In this document: piece by piece, positions 49,310 through 57,566 of the stretch
How positions within the stretch are numbered: the stretch's first letter is position 1
Layout of the letters: every line of letters starts with the position of its first letter
Source: Methylobacterium crusticola
GTDB taxonomy: Bacteria > Pseudomonadota > Alphaproteobacteria > Rhizobiales > Beijerinckiaceae
Reading direction: 5' to 3'
DNA: 64,000 bases
NCBI RefSeq assembly: GCF_003574465.1
Contig: NZ_QOWC01000006.1
Location: 1 to 64,000, forward strand
The notes under the pieces: model-generated
What the model saw: only the letters and a program-made list of their open reading frames with translations
Databases searched by the model: none
What the model was told of the DNA's origin: nothing
Made by a program: the position numbers and the translations under genes

Positions 49310-50113
49310 ATGCCGAGCGCACAGATCAACGGACACCGGATGCACTACGAGGTCCACGGGACGGGCGAGCCCCTGATCCTGTCGGGCGGGTGGGGCACGT
49401 TCTGCCACGGCGAGGAGCGCCACCTCCCGGCCGGGCTGACGGACCGCTACAGCGTGATCCTGTTCGACCACCGCGGGATCGGCGAATCCGGCGACGACCT
49501 CGCGGTCCCGGCGACCACGGCCCTCTACGCCGACGACGTGATGGGGCTGGCCAGCCACCTCGGGGTCGCGCGCGCGCACCTCGTCGGCCTCATCGGGATG
49601 GGCGCCTGCATCATGCAGGAGGTGGCGATCCGCCGGCCCGACCTCGCCCGGTCGATGGTGAACACCGGGGCCTGGATCGCCGTCGACCGCTTCCTCGGCG
49701 ACCAGCTCGCGATGCTCCTGTCCGCCCACCGCGACTTCGGCTTCCTGCCCTTCCAGAAGATCGTCTCGCTGCTGTCGTTCGAGCCCGACTACTACGCCCG
49801 CAACGTCGACCGGCTGCTCGGCGAGACCGGCGTCTGGAGCGAGCTCAACGGCCGCGTCGGCGCCCATGCCCGCTTCATCGAGGCCTGCCTCGCCCACGAC
49901 GCCCGGGACCGCGCCGGCGCCATCCGGGCGCCGACCCTCGTCCAGCACGCCGGCCTCGACCAGGTGACGGGCCCGCGCACGACCCGGCCGATCGAGGAGG
50001 CGATCCCGAACGCGGAGGGCCTCGACATGCCGCAGGCCGCCCACGTCATCGCCGGCTCCCGCCGCAAGGCCGAGTTCGCCGACGCCCTGCTGGGCTTCCT
50101 CGCCCGGCACTGA
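49310..50113 (+). CDS. Alpha/beta-hydrolase fold protein without nucleophile serine
   Basis: A 267-residue alpha/beta-hydrolase. ILFDHRGIGESGDD matches the strand-4 HRGxGxS region, and an Asp (HAGLDQVTGP) and a His (MPQAAHVIAG) stand at the acid and base positions. The nucleophile elbow reads LVGLIGMGACIMQE (residues 91-104), with Ile/Gly where GxSxG expects Ser. It may be inactive as a hydrolase or use another mechanism. Position after a NicF-like amidase recalls NicD/NicF in nicotinate degradation, but NicD has the serine. Start ATG 49310. Confidence 0.78.
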   Translation: MPSAQINGHRMHYEVHGTGEPLILSGGWGTFCHGEERHLPAGLTDRYSVILFDHRGIGESGDDLAVPATTALYADDVMGLASHLGVARAHLVGLIGMGACIMQEVAIRRPDLARSMVNTGAWIAVDRFLGDQLAMLLSAHRDFGFLPFQKIVSLLSFEPDYYARNVDRLLGETGVWSELNGRVGAHARFIEACLAHDARDRAGAIRAPTLVQHAGLDQVTGPRTTRPIEEAIPNAEGLDMPQAAHVIAGSRRKAEFADALLGFLARH

Positions 50114-50195
50114 CCGCCTGCGCGGGCGGGAGGCGCCCGCCCGACGGGCATCGAGACGGCCGGGACAGGCCGCGCGAACCGGAGAGGACACACCC

Positions 50196-51584
50196 ATGGC
50201 CGACGTCATCAACGCGGGAGCGCGCCTCGACCGCCTTCCGGTCTCGCGCTTCCACTGGCGCATGCTCTGGCTCATCGCGGCGGGCGGCTTCGTCGACGCC
50301 TTCGACGTCTACCTCGCGAGCAGCGTCGTTGCCGCCATCGTCAAGGACGGCTTCTCCGACCTCGCGCACGGCGCGATGTTCGTCTCCTCCGGCTTCTTCG
50401 GGATGCTGATCGGCGCGGCCTCGTCGGGCTACCTCGGCGACCGCTACGGCCGCCGCTTCTCCTACCAGGCGAACCTCGCCATCTTCGGGGCCGCCTCGCT
50501 CGCGGCGTGCTTTGCCCCCAGCATCACGGTGCTGATCGCCTGCCGCTTCGTCATGGGCATCGGCCTCGGGGCCGAGCTCGTGGTGGCGGCCGGCACGCTC
50601 TGCGAGTTCATCCCGCCCTCCCATCGCGGGCGCTGGGGCGCCCTCCTGGGCATGCTGATCAACGTCGGCCTCCCGGCCGCGAACGCGGCGGGGTACTTCC
50701 TGATCCCGCAATTCACCTGGCGGGTGATGTTCCTGATCGCCGGGGTCGGGGCGTTCGTCGTCTGGATCCTGCGCAAGCAGATGCCGGAATCACCCCGCTG
50801 GCTCGAGTCGCGCGGCCGCACCGCCGAGGCCGAGGCGACGCTCGCGCGGATCGAGGCGGAGGTGGGCGCGCAGGTCGGCGCGCTTCCCGCGGTCGCGGTC
50901 ACCCGGGACCTGCGCCAGCCCGACATGCCCATGCGGGCGCTGTTCTCGCGCGCCCTCGCCCCGCGCACCTTCGTGGCCGCGCTCTCGCAGGTCGCCGTCA
51001 ACGTCTCGGTCTACGGGATGATCGCCTGGATCCCGACCTTCCTGGTCAAGCAGGGGCTGTCGGTGGTCCAGTCCCTCGGCTTCACCACGCTGATGACCAT
51101 CGGCGGGCCGTTCGGCGCGCTCGTGGGCTACCTGCTCGCCGACCGCATCCCCCGCAAGACCTCGATGATCGGCGTCTGCGTGGTCATCAGCCTGTTCGCG
51201 CTGGTCTACCCCCACGTGAGCGACCCGATGGCGGTGATGGCCGTGGGATTCGGGCTCGTGAGCGCGATCTACTTCCTGGTCGCGGTGGCGTTCTACTCCT
51301 ACGGTCCCGAGCTGTTCCCGACGGCGCTGCGCCTGCGGGGCGGCGGCTTCGCGAATGCCTGCGGGCGGCTGGCCTCGATCACGATGCCCTACGTCGTCGT
51401 CGCGCTGTTCACGGGCTTCGGCGTGGCGGGCGTGGTCGGCATGGTGGTGACGGCCCTCGCGCTGCTCGCCGTGAGCGTGGCGCTCCTGCCCGTCGAGATG
51501 CGCTCTACCTCCCTCGAGGAGGCGGAGCGGGACGGCGCCGAGGCGGGGGTCGCGCCCCTCGCGGCGCGGGGCGCGCACCCGTGA
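50196..51584 (+). CDS. MFS transporter, acid:H+ symporter type (arm 1)
   Basis: A 462-residue 12-helix MFS protein. DAFDVYLASSVVAAI in helix 1, GYLGDRYGRRFSY in loop 2-3, RFVMGIGLGAELVVAAGTLCEFIPPSHRGRW in helix 4 to loop 4-5 and MPESPRWLESRGR before the central loop fit the AAHS/metabolite:H+ group. It is a paralog of the 58784-60169 transporter (near-identical start: NAGARLDRLP). Likely imports the carboxylic acid or half-amide used by the arm. GGAGAGGACAC precedes the ATG. Confidence 0.88.
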   Translation: MADVINAGARLDRLPVSRFHWRMLWLIAAGGFVDAFDVYLASSVVAAIVKDGFSDLAHGAMFVSSGFFGMLIGAASSGYLGDRYGRRFSYQANLAIFGAASLAACFAPSITVLIACRFVMGIGLGAELVVAAGTLCEFIPPSHRGRWGALLGMLINVGLPAANAAGYFLIPQFTWRVMFLIAGVGAFVVWILRKQMPESPRWLESRGRTAEAEATLARIEAEVGAQVGALPAVAVTRDLRQPDMPMRALFSRALAPRTFVAALSQVAVNVSVYGMIAWIPTFLVKQGLSVVQSLGFTTLMTIGGPFGALVGYLLADRIPRKTSMIGVCVVISLFALVYPHVSDPMAVMAVGFGLVSAIYFLVAVAFYSYGPELFPTALRLRGGGFANACGRLASITMPYVVVALFTGFGVAGVVGMVVTALALLAVSVALLPVEMRSTSLEEAERDGAEAGVAPLAARGAHP

Positions 51585-51710
51585 GGGAGGCGGGCGCGCC
51601 GAGGGGCCCCGCGCGGCACGGACCCCGCCGCGGGCCAGACCCCCGCCCGCGGCCCCGCCGCGGGCCTGGGCGCGGGCGGTCGACCAGACGTCATCAGGGA
51701 GAGCGAGCAC

Positions 51711-52952
51711 ATGGCTGAGCAGACGACGGGCACCGGTCCCCTGTCCGACCTGCGGGTCGTCGAGATGGGCCAGCTCCTGGCCGGGCCGTTCTGCGGGCAG
51801 CTCTTCGCCGATTTCGGCGCGGAGGTGATCAAGGTCGAGGCGCCGGGAATCGGCGACCCGATGCGGGAATGGGGCCAGAAGGATGCCGGCACGGCGCTGT
51901 GGTGGCCGGTGGTCGCCCGCAACAAGAAGTCGGTCGAGATCGACGCGCGCGAGCCGGACGGGCAGGCGCTGATCCGGGACCTCGTGGCGCGCTCCGACGT
52001 GCTGATCGAGAATTTCCGCCCCGGCACCCTGGAGCGCTGGGGGCTCGGCTACGAGGCCCTCGCGGCCCTCAACCCGGGCCTCGTCATGATCCGGGTGTCC
52101 GGCTACGGCCAGACCGGGCCCTACGCCCACAAGGCGGGCTACGGCTCGATCGGGGAGGCCATGGGCGGCATGCGCTACGTCGTCGGCGACCCCTCGACCC
52201 CGCCCTCGCGCAGCGGCATCTCCATCGGCGACACCCTGGCGGCGACCTTCGCGTGCCTCGGCGGGATGATGGCGATCCACGCCCGCGCCCGCACGGGCCG
52301 CGGCCAGGTCGTCGACAGCGCGATCTACGAGGCGGTGCTCGCCGTGATGGAGAGCCTCGTGACCGACTACGACCGCACGGGCTACATCCGCGAGCGCACG
52401 GGCGCGATCCTGCCGCGCATCGCGCCCTCGAACGTCTACCCGACGCGGGACGGGATCTTCGTGCTGATCGCCGCCAACATGGACAGCGTGTTCAAGCGCC
52501 TCGCCGCCGCCATGGGGCGGCCGGAGCTCGCGGACGATCCCCGCTTCGCCACCCACACGGCGCGGGGCGAGAACCAGGCGGAGCTCGACGCCACGGTCTC
52601 CGCCTGGACGGGCGCCCTCGGCCGGGAGGAGCTCGGCCGCCTCCTCGACGACCACGGCGTCCCCCGGGGCGACATCTACCGGGCGCCCGAGATGCTGGAG
52701 GATGCCCACTTCAAGGCCCGGCAGGCGATCGTCGACGTCCTCCACCCGCAGCTCGGGACGCTCAAGATGCAGAACGTCGCGCCCCGCCTGTCGGAGACGC
52801 CCGGCGCGGTGCGCACGCCCGGCCCGGCGCTCGGGCAGCACAACGCGGAGGTGCTGCGCGACCTCCTCGGCCTCGATGCCGCCCGGCTCGAGGCGCTCGC
52901 GGGCCGGGGCGTCGTCGGCGCGGCCCCGCCGGCGCGGACGGCCGCCGCGTGA
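51711..52952 (+). CDS. CaiB/BaiF family III CoA-transferase paired with an HMG-CoA-lyase-type enzyme
   Basis: A 413-residue family III CoA-transferase: VVEMGQLLAGPFCGQLFADFGAEVIKVEAPG, catalytic D174 in GISIGDTLAA. Its stop overlaps the start of the HMG-CoA-lyase-type gene by 4 bp. A coupled family III transferase and HMGL-type lyase is the layout of citramalate use (succinyl-CoA:citramalate CoA-transferase with citramalyl-CoA lyase) and of hydroxymethylglutarate use, so the substrate is probably a 3-hydroxy-3-methyl dicarboxylate. It lies 126 bp after the MFS gene. Confidence 0.88.
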   Translation: MAEQTTGTGPLSDLRVVEMGQLLAGPFCGQLFADFGAEVIKVEAPGIGDPMREWGQKDAGTALWWPVVARNKKSVEIDAREPDGQALIRDLVARSDVLIENFRPGTLERWGLGYEALAALNPGLVMIRVSGYGQTGPYAHKAGYGSIGEAMGGMRYVVGDPSTPPSRSGISIGDTLAATFACLGGMMAIHARARTGRGQVVDSAIYEAVLAVMESLVTDYDRTGYIRERTGAILPRIAPSNVYPTRDGIFVLIAANMDSVFKRLAAAMGRPELADDPRFATHTARGENQAELDATVSAWTGALGREELGRLLDDHGVPRGDIYRAPEMLEDAHFKARQAIVDVLHPQLGTLKMQNVAPRLSETPGAVRTPGPALGQHNAEVLRDLLGLDAARLEALAGRGVVGAAPPARTAAA

Positions 52953-53929
52953 GCCCGGCCGCCCCCGCCCGCGGCCCGGTGCTGCCCGGGCGCGTGACCC
53001 TGGTCGAGGTCGGCCCGCGCGACGGGCTCCAGAACGAGGCGCGGCGCCTGGCGACGGACGACAAGCTCGCCCTCATCCGCCGCCTCGCCGCCGCCGGGAT
53101 CACCCGCATCGAGGCGACGAGCTTCGTGCATCCGGGCCGCGTGCCGCAGATGGCGGACGCGGAGGCCGTGATGGCGGGCGTGCCCCGGGACCGGGGCGTC
53201 GCCTACGCGGGCCTCGTGCTCAACCCGCGGGGGGCCGAGCGCGCGGTCGCGGCCGGCTGCGACGAGATCGGCTCCGTCGTCGTGGCGACCGAGAGCTTCA
53301 GCCTGCGCAACCAGGGCCGCTCCGTCGCCGACACCCTCGCCGACTGGGCCCGGATCGCCGCCATCGCCCGCGGCGCGGGCCGCCGGCTCACGGTCACGAT
53401 CGCGGCCGCCTTCGGGTGCCCGTTCGAGGGCCTCGTCGATCCCGCCCGGGTCGTCGCCCTGGCGGAGGCGGCCCTCGCGGCGGGGCCGGACGAGATCGCG
53501 CTCGCCGACACGATCGGCGTCGCGGTGCCGACCCAGGTCGTCGACCTGTTCCACCGCCTGCGCGCGGTCGCCGGCGCGGTCCCGCTGCGGGCGCATTTCC
53601 ACAACACCCGCAACACCGGCTACGCCAACGCCTACGCGGCCCTGACGGCGGGCGTGTCGGCGCTCGACGCCAGCGCCGGCGGGATCGGCGGCTGCCCGTT
53701 CGCGCCGGCCGCCACCGGCAACGTCGCGACCGAGGACCTGATCTACCTGCTGGACGGGCTCGGCGTGCGCACGGGTGTCGACGGCCCGGCCGTCGCCGCC
53801 CTGGCGCCGTGGCTCGAGGACGCCCTCGGGCACCCGGTCCCGGGCCAGCTCGGGCGGGCCGGGTTCAGCACCGTCGTGCCCCGGGCCGACCCGCGCCCCC
53901 CGGACGGCCTGGAGCCCGGGCCGTCCTGA
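52949..53929 (+). CDS. HMG-CoA lyase family enzyme (citramalyl-CoA or HMG-CoA lyase)
   Basis: A 326-residue HMGL-like TIM barrel starting at GTG 52949. VTLVEVGPRDGLQNEARRL supplies the metal-binding Asp, ATSFVHPGRVPQMAD and HFHNTRNTGYANAYAAL the metal His pair, and GIGGCPFAPAATGNVATED the conserved cysteine loop. It cleaves a 3-hydroxy-3-methylacyl-CoA: HMG-CoA gives acetoacetate and acetyl-CoA; citramalyl-CoA gives pyruvate and acetyl-CoA. Overlap with a CoA-transferase supports a pathway on the free acid. Confidence 0.88.
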   Translation: MSPAAPARGPVLPGRVTLVEVGPRDGLQNEARRLATDDKLALIRRLAAAGITRIEATSFVHPGRVPQMADAEAVMAGVPRDRGVAYAGLVLNPRGAERAVAAGCDEIGSVVVATESFSLRNQGRSVADTLADWARIAAIARGAGRRLTVTIAAAFGCPFEGLVDPARVVALAEAALAAGPDEIALADTIGVAVPTQVVDLFHRLRAVAGAVPLRAHFHNTRNTGYANAYAALTAGVSALDASAGGIGGCPFAPAATGNVATEDLIYLLDGLGVRTGVDGPAVAALAPWLEDALGHPVPGQLGRAGFSTVVPRADPRPPDGLEPGPS

Positions 53930-53986
53930 GCCCCGCGACCCCGATCCCCCGATGCGGCCCCGCCAACCCGAGAGGTCCCGATCCCC

Positions 53987-54553
53987 ATGCCGAACCTCGC
54001 TCCCTCCGACGTCGTCCTGCTGTTCGCCGATCTCCAGGACAGCATCGTCGGCCACAGCGCCACCAACGGCGAGGCCGCGATCCGCAAGGCGGCCGGGGCG
54101 CTCGCCGTGCTCGCCCGCGACCTCGCCATCCCGGCCGTCGCCTCCGTGGTGCCGTTCGGGACCGACGACCCGCGTCCGCTCGCCGAGATCACGGCGGCGC
54201 TGCCGGACGTCCCGGTGCTCGCGCGCGGCGGGCCGTCCGTGTTCGCGCACGCCCTGACCCGCGACGCGATCCTGGGCACGGGGCGGCGCACCCTCGTGCT
54301 CGCCGGCGTCGCGAGCGAGGTCGTGGTGCTGCACGCGAGCCTGCGCGCCCGCGAGGCCGGCCTCGCCGTCCACGTCCTCCTCGACGCGAGCGGCGGGTTC
54401 TCACCCCGCACCGAGGCGGCGGCCCTGCGGGAGATCGAGGCGGCGGGCGGCGTCACGAGCTCGGTCGCGAGCTTCGCGACCCGGCTCGCCGACGCGTTCG
54501 ACGGCCCCGAGGGCCGGGCCGCGATGGCGGCCCTGGTGAGCCTGATGGGCTGA
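53987..54553 (+). CDS. Isochorismatase-fold protein with degenerate active site
   Basis: A 188-residue protein of the isochorismatase fold. Asp15 (LLFADLQDSI) is kept, but the lysine position reads LARGGPSVFAH (no Lys) and the cysteine position is Val113 in GVASEVVVLHAS. Two of three catalytic residues are therefore missing. It closes the plus-strand arm 57 bp after the lyase gene, with its own GAGAGGTCCC site. It may be a pseudoenzyme or partner of the intact amidase at 48533-49162. Confidence 0.75.
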   Translation: MPNLAPSDVVLLFADLQDSIVGHSATNGEAAIRKAAGALAVLARDLAIPAVASVVPFGTDDPRPLAEITAALPDVPVLARGGPSVFAHALTRDAILGTGRRTLVLAGVASEVVVLHASLRAREAGLAVHVLLDASGGFSPRTEAAALREIEAAGGVTSSVASFATRLADAFDGPEGRAAMAALVSLMG

Positions 54554-54589
54554 GCCCGCCCCCTAAGCCCGACGCCGGGGCGCCGGGGG

Positions 54590-54775
54590 GCCCAGCGCCT
54601 CGCCGGCCCCTCGGGACCGATCCCGGTGCCCTGCGCGCCCCGGGCCGCGAGCGCCCGGGCGGGGGCGCCGGCGCCGGCGCCGCAGCCGACGTCGAGGACG
54701 GGGGCAGCCGTCGAGGCCCCCGAGCGCCTGCGCGACGGCCTCGAGCGCCCTGCGGGGGCCCCGTCCGCTTGGGCG
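54590..54775 (-). pseudogene. Decayed SAM-dependent methyltransferase fragment
   Basis: On the minus strand one frame reads ALEAVAQALGGLDG and, after a frame change, VLDVGCGAGAG (54699-54667) followed by ARALAARGAQGTGIG. VLDVGCGAG is motif I of class I methyltransferases and the preceding and following text matches the usual ALxxLLGxLxGxxVLDVGCGxG...ALAxRGAxVTGID pattern. No start or full-length frame exists and the piece is under 70 codons. It lies exactly where the two convergent arms meet, suggesting a relic of an insertion or of the previous gene order. Confidence 0.5.
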
Positions 54776-54785
54776 CTCCCGCGGC

Positions 54786-55592
54786 TCAGGCGGCGTCTTC
54801 CAGGATGGCCTCGGCCTGGAGGCGGACCGGGCGGTCGACGAGCTTGCCGTCGACCACGATCGCGCCGGGACCGGCCGCGCAGGCGGCGAGCACGCGCCGC
54901 GCCCAGGCGACCTCCTCGGCGCTCGGGGAGAAGCCGGCATTCACCGCGGCGACCTGCCCCGGATGGATGCAGAGCTTGCCGCCGAACCCGAAGCGGCGGG
55001 CCCGCTCCACGTCCCCGGCCAGGACGTCGTCCTGGCGGACCGCGACGGTCACGCCGTCGACCGGCGGGGCGAGGCCGGCGAGCGCCGATTCGAGCACGAG
55101 CCGGCTGCGGACGTAGTCGAGCTCGCGGTCGTGGCCGCGGATGCCCGCCTCAGTGCAGAAATCCACCGACCCGAAGGCGAGCCGGTGCAGGCCCGGCGCG
55201 GCGGCGAGCCCCCGCAGGTCCGCGAAGGCCCGCACGGTCTCGACGAGGGCGACGAGCGACCGCTCCGGCGCCAGGCGGGCGCGCAGGGCCGCGAGCCCGT
55301 CCGAGCCCTCGGTCTTGGGCAGCATCAGCCCGGCGAGGCCCGGCAGGCCCGCGAGGGCGCGCACGTCGTCCTCGTGCCAGGGCGTGCCGAGGGCGTTGAC
55401 GCGCACGATGGCGGATCCGGGCGGGGCCCCGGCGAGCCAGTCCGCGAGCCCGTCCCGGGCCCCCGCCTTGGCGTCCGGCAGGACCGCGTCCTCGAGGTCG
55501 AGCACGACCCGGTCGGCCCCGCTCGCCAGGGCCTTGGCGAAGCGCTCCGGGCGGTCGCCCGGGCAGAACAGGTAGCTGCGCTCACGCCTCAT
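54786..55592 (-). CDS. CitE-like CoA-ester lyase (HpcH/HpaI family)
   Basis: A 268-residue lyase of the citrate-lyase beta-subunit family. YLFCPGDRPERFAKALASGADRVVLDLEDAV (residues 7-37) has the metal and CoA-binding residues, with LMLPKTEG, LVALVETVRAF and AFGSVDFC following, and KLCIHPGQV toward the C-terminus. Stand-alone members include (S)-citramalyl-CoA lyase (itaconate pathway) and malyl-CoA lyases. It is the last gene of the minus arm and overlaps the GntR gene by 11 bp. With the MaoC hydratase and CoA-transferase of the same arm it would complete itaconate-type degradation to pyruvate and acetyl-CoA. Confidence 0.87.
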   Translation of the reverse strand: MRRERSYLFCPGDRPERFAKALASGADRVVLDLEDAVLPDAKAGARDGLADWLAGAPPGSAIVRVNALGTPWHEDDVRALAGLPGLAGLMLPKTEGSDGLAALRARLAPERSLVALVETVRAFADLRGLAAAPGLHRLAFGSVDFCTEAGIRGHDRELDYVRSRLVLESALAGLAPPVDGVTVAVRQDDVLAGDVERARRFGFGGKLCIHPGQVAAVNAGFSPSAEEVAWARRVLAACAAGPGAIVVDGKLVDRPVRLQAEAILEDAA

Positions 55593-56358
55593 CGCCGGCC
55601 TCCCCGCCGCCCCGCGCGCCCGGCCGCTCGCGGCGGAAGACCTCCGAGTAGCTGAAGCGGTCGGCCGGATGGGTGCTGATCGCCACCTCGATCACCTCGC
55701 CGCGGCGGTTGAGGTAGAGGCGGCAGACCCAGAGGGCCGGCGAGCCGGCCTCGGCGTCGAGGCGGCGCGCCTGCTCGGGCGAGAGCGGAACCGCCCGGAT
55801 CTGCTGCTGCACCTCCGAGACCGTCTCGCCGAACTGCTCCTCGATGCGGACGTAGACCGGCACGGTGGAGCGCCCGCCGAGCTGGCGCACGGAGCGGAAG
55901 GCCGGATGGATGTAGATGTCGCTCGCGCAGAGCGGCGGGGCCGGCGCCCCCTCGAGGTGGCGCAGGCCCCGGACGTGGAGCCAGGACTGGCCCGCGGGCG
56001 CCTGCGCCAGGGCGGCGATCTCCCGGTCGAGGGGCGCCATCTCGACGTCCACGATCTCGAGCTCGGTCTCGGCCGTGTACTGCTGGAGGTCGGCCATGCC
56101 CTGCATGACCTGCCGGTAGGCCGTGCGGGCCCGGGTGCTCAGGACCCGGGTGCCGACCCCCGCCTGCCGGCTCACGAGCCCGAGCTCCACGAGCCGCTTC
56201 ACGGCCTCCCGCACGGTGAACCGGCTCGCCCCGAACTGCTCGCACAGCGCGAGCTCGGTCGGCATCAGGCCGCCGACGGGGTAGCGGCCGGTCTCGATCT
56301 CGCTGATGAGCGTCTGGGCGAGCTGGAGGTAGCGGGGCTGGGGCGTGATCAGGGACAT
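55582..56358 (-). CDS. GntR/UTRA regulator (arm 2 paralog)
   Basis: A 258-residue GntR/UTRA regulator: winged helix (about 9-70, LMPTELALCEQFGASRFTVREAVKRLVELGLV) and UTRA domain. Same length and layout as the regulator at 45148-45924, including YPVG...PTEL/M and an SLQELTQY/MADLQQYT-type linker, so the two are paralogs. It is embedded in the minus arm, downstream of the CoA-transferase, and is thus under control of operator O4. Two related repressors on one operator type could give crosstalk or hierarchy. Confidence 0.9.
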   Translation of the reverse strand: MSLITPQPRYLQLAQTLISEIETGRYPVGGLMPTELALCEQFGASRFTVREAVKRLVELGLVSRQAGVGTRVLSTRARTAYRQVMQGMADLQQYTAETELEIVDVEMAPLDREIAALAQAPAGQSWLHVRGLRHLEGAPAPPLCASDIYIHPAFRSVRQLGGRSTVPVYVRIEEQFGETVSEVQQQIRAVPLSPEQARRLDAEAGSPALWVCRLYLNRRGEVIEVAISTHPADRFSYSEVFRRERPGARGGGEAGDEA

Positions 56359-56369
56359 GAGGGAGGGTC

Positions 56370-57566
56370 TTAGCGCACCACGGCCCGCGCGCGTAGGTCG
56401 CCGATCGCGTGGGCCGAGAAGCCGGCCGCGCGCAGGAGCGCCTCGGTGTCCTGGCCGAGCGCGGGCGCGGCCGCGGTCGGGTGCGCGGCGCCCGCGACCC
56501 TGACCGGCGAGGCGATGCCGCGGACCGGGCCGTGCCGCTCGTGGGCGAAGTCGACGATCCGCTCCTGCTCGTGCGCGAACGGGTTCTCCAGCGCCTCGCG
56601 CACGTCGTGGACGGGCGCCACCGGCACCTTGCCGCCGAGGATCGCCATCCAGGCGGCGGTCGTCCTGTGCGACAGCGCCTCGTCGATCGCGGCGTTGACC
56701 CGGGGCCGGTTGCGCAGGCGCGCCGCGAAGGTCGCGAAGTCCGGGTCGTCCGGCCACTCGGGGTGGCCCACGAGGTCCGCCAGCACCCGGAAGAACTTCT
56801 CCTTCTGGCACATGATGAAGATCCAGCCGTCCGCGGTCCGGTAGAGCTGGCTCGGGGTGAGGGAGGGGTGGCTGGAGCGCGGCGCGCGCGTCGTGACGGT
56901 GCCGCCGTTGAGGTACCAGGTGCCCACGTAGCAGAGGTTGTGGAGCGCGACGTCGAACAGGCTGACGTCGTAGTCCCGGCCCCGGCCGGTGCGGCGTGCC
57001 GCGAGGACGCCGGCGAGCAGCGCCATGGCGGCGGTCGTCCCGGTCATGAGGTCGATGATCGACAGGCCCATCCGGGCCGGCGGCCCGTCCGGCTCGCCCG
57101 TGACGGAGAGGTAGCCGGCCTCCGCCTGCATCAGGTAGTCGTAGCCCGGCCAGGCCGCCCGCGAGCCCGTCCGGCCGTAGGCCGAGAGGTGGACGCAGAC
57201 GAGGGCCGGGTTGACCTCGGCGAGGCTCGCGTGGTCGAGCCCGAGCTTGGCCGGCAGGTCGCCCCGCAGGTTGTTGAACACCGCGTCGGCGTCCCGGGCG
57301 AGCGCGCGCAGCACGGCGCGGCCGTCCGGCGCCTTGAGATCGAGGGCGATCGAGCGCTTGTTGCGGTTGAACGCCTCGTAGAAGTGGCTGTCGCCCGGCT
57401 CGAGGAAGTGGGGCCCGACGTGGCGGCCGACGTCGCCGCCGTCCGTGAGGTTCTCGACCTTGACGACGTCGGCCCCGAGATCGGCGAGGTGCTGCGTGCC
57501 GAAGGGCCCGGCGCCGTACTGCTCGACCGACAGGACCCGCAGGCCCGCGAGCGGCAGGCCGCTCAT
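56370..57566 (-). CDS. CaiB/BaiF family III CoA-transferase (arm 2)
   Basis: A 398-residue family III CoA-transferase: VLSVEQYGAGPFGTQHLADLGADVVKVEN and catalytic D172 in GLSIIDLMTG. It shares SAYGR, PGYDYLMQAEAGYLSVTGEPDGPP and NNLRGD with the enzyme at 46219-47412, so the two are paralogs in opposite arms. Overlap with the acyl-CoA dehydrogenase gene (4 bp) implies that its CoA-ester product is oxidised or that the dehydrogenase supplies its donor. Substrate probably a C5 dicarboxylate such as itaconate, mesaconate, glutarate or methylsuccinate. Confidence 0.9.
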   Translation of the reverse strand: MSGLPLAGLRVLSVEQYGAGPFGTQHLADLGADVVKVENLTDGGDVGRHVGPHFLEPGDSHFYEAFNRNKRSIALDLKAPDGRAVLRALARDADAVFNNLRGDLPAKLGLDHASLAEVNPALVCVHLSAYGRTGSRAAWPGYDYLMQAEAGYLSVTGEPDGPPARMGLSIIDLMTGTTAAMALLAGVLAARRTGRGRDYDVSLFDVALHNLCYVGTWYLNGGTVTTRAPRSSHPSLTPSQLYRTADGWIFIMCQKEKFFRVLADLVGHPEWPDDPDFATFAARLRNRPRVNAAIDEALSHRTTAAWMAILGGKVPVAPVHDVREALENPFAHEQERIVDFAHERHGPVRGIASPVRVAGAAHPTAAAPALGQDTEALLRAAGFSAHAIGDLRARAVVR

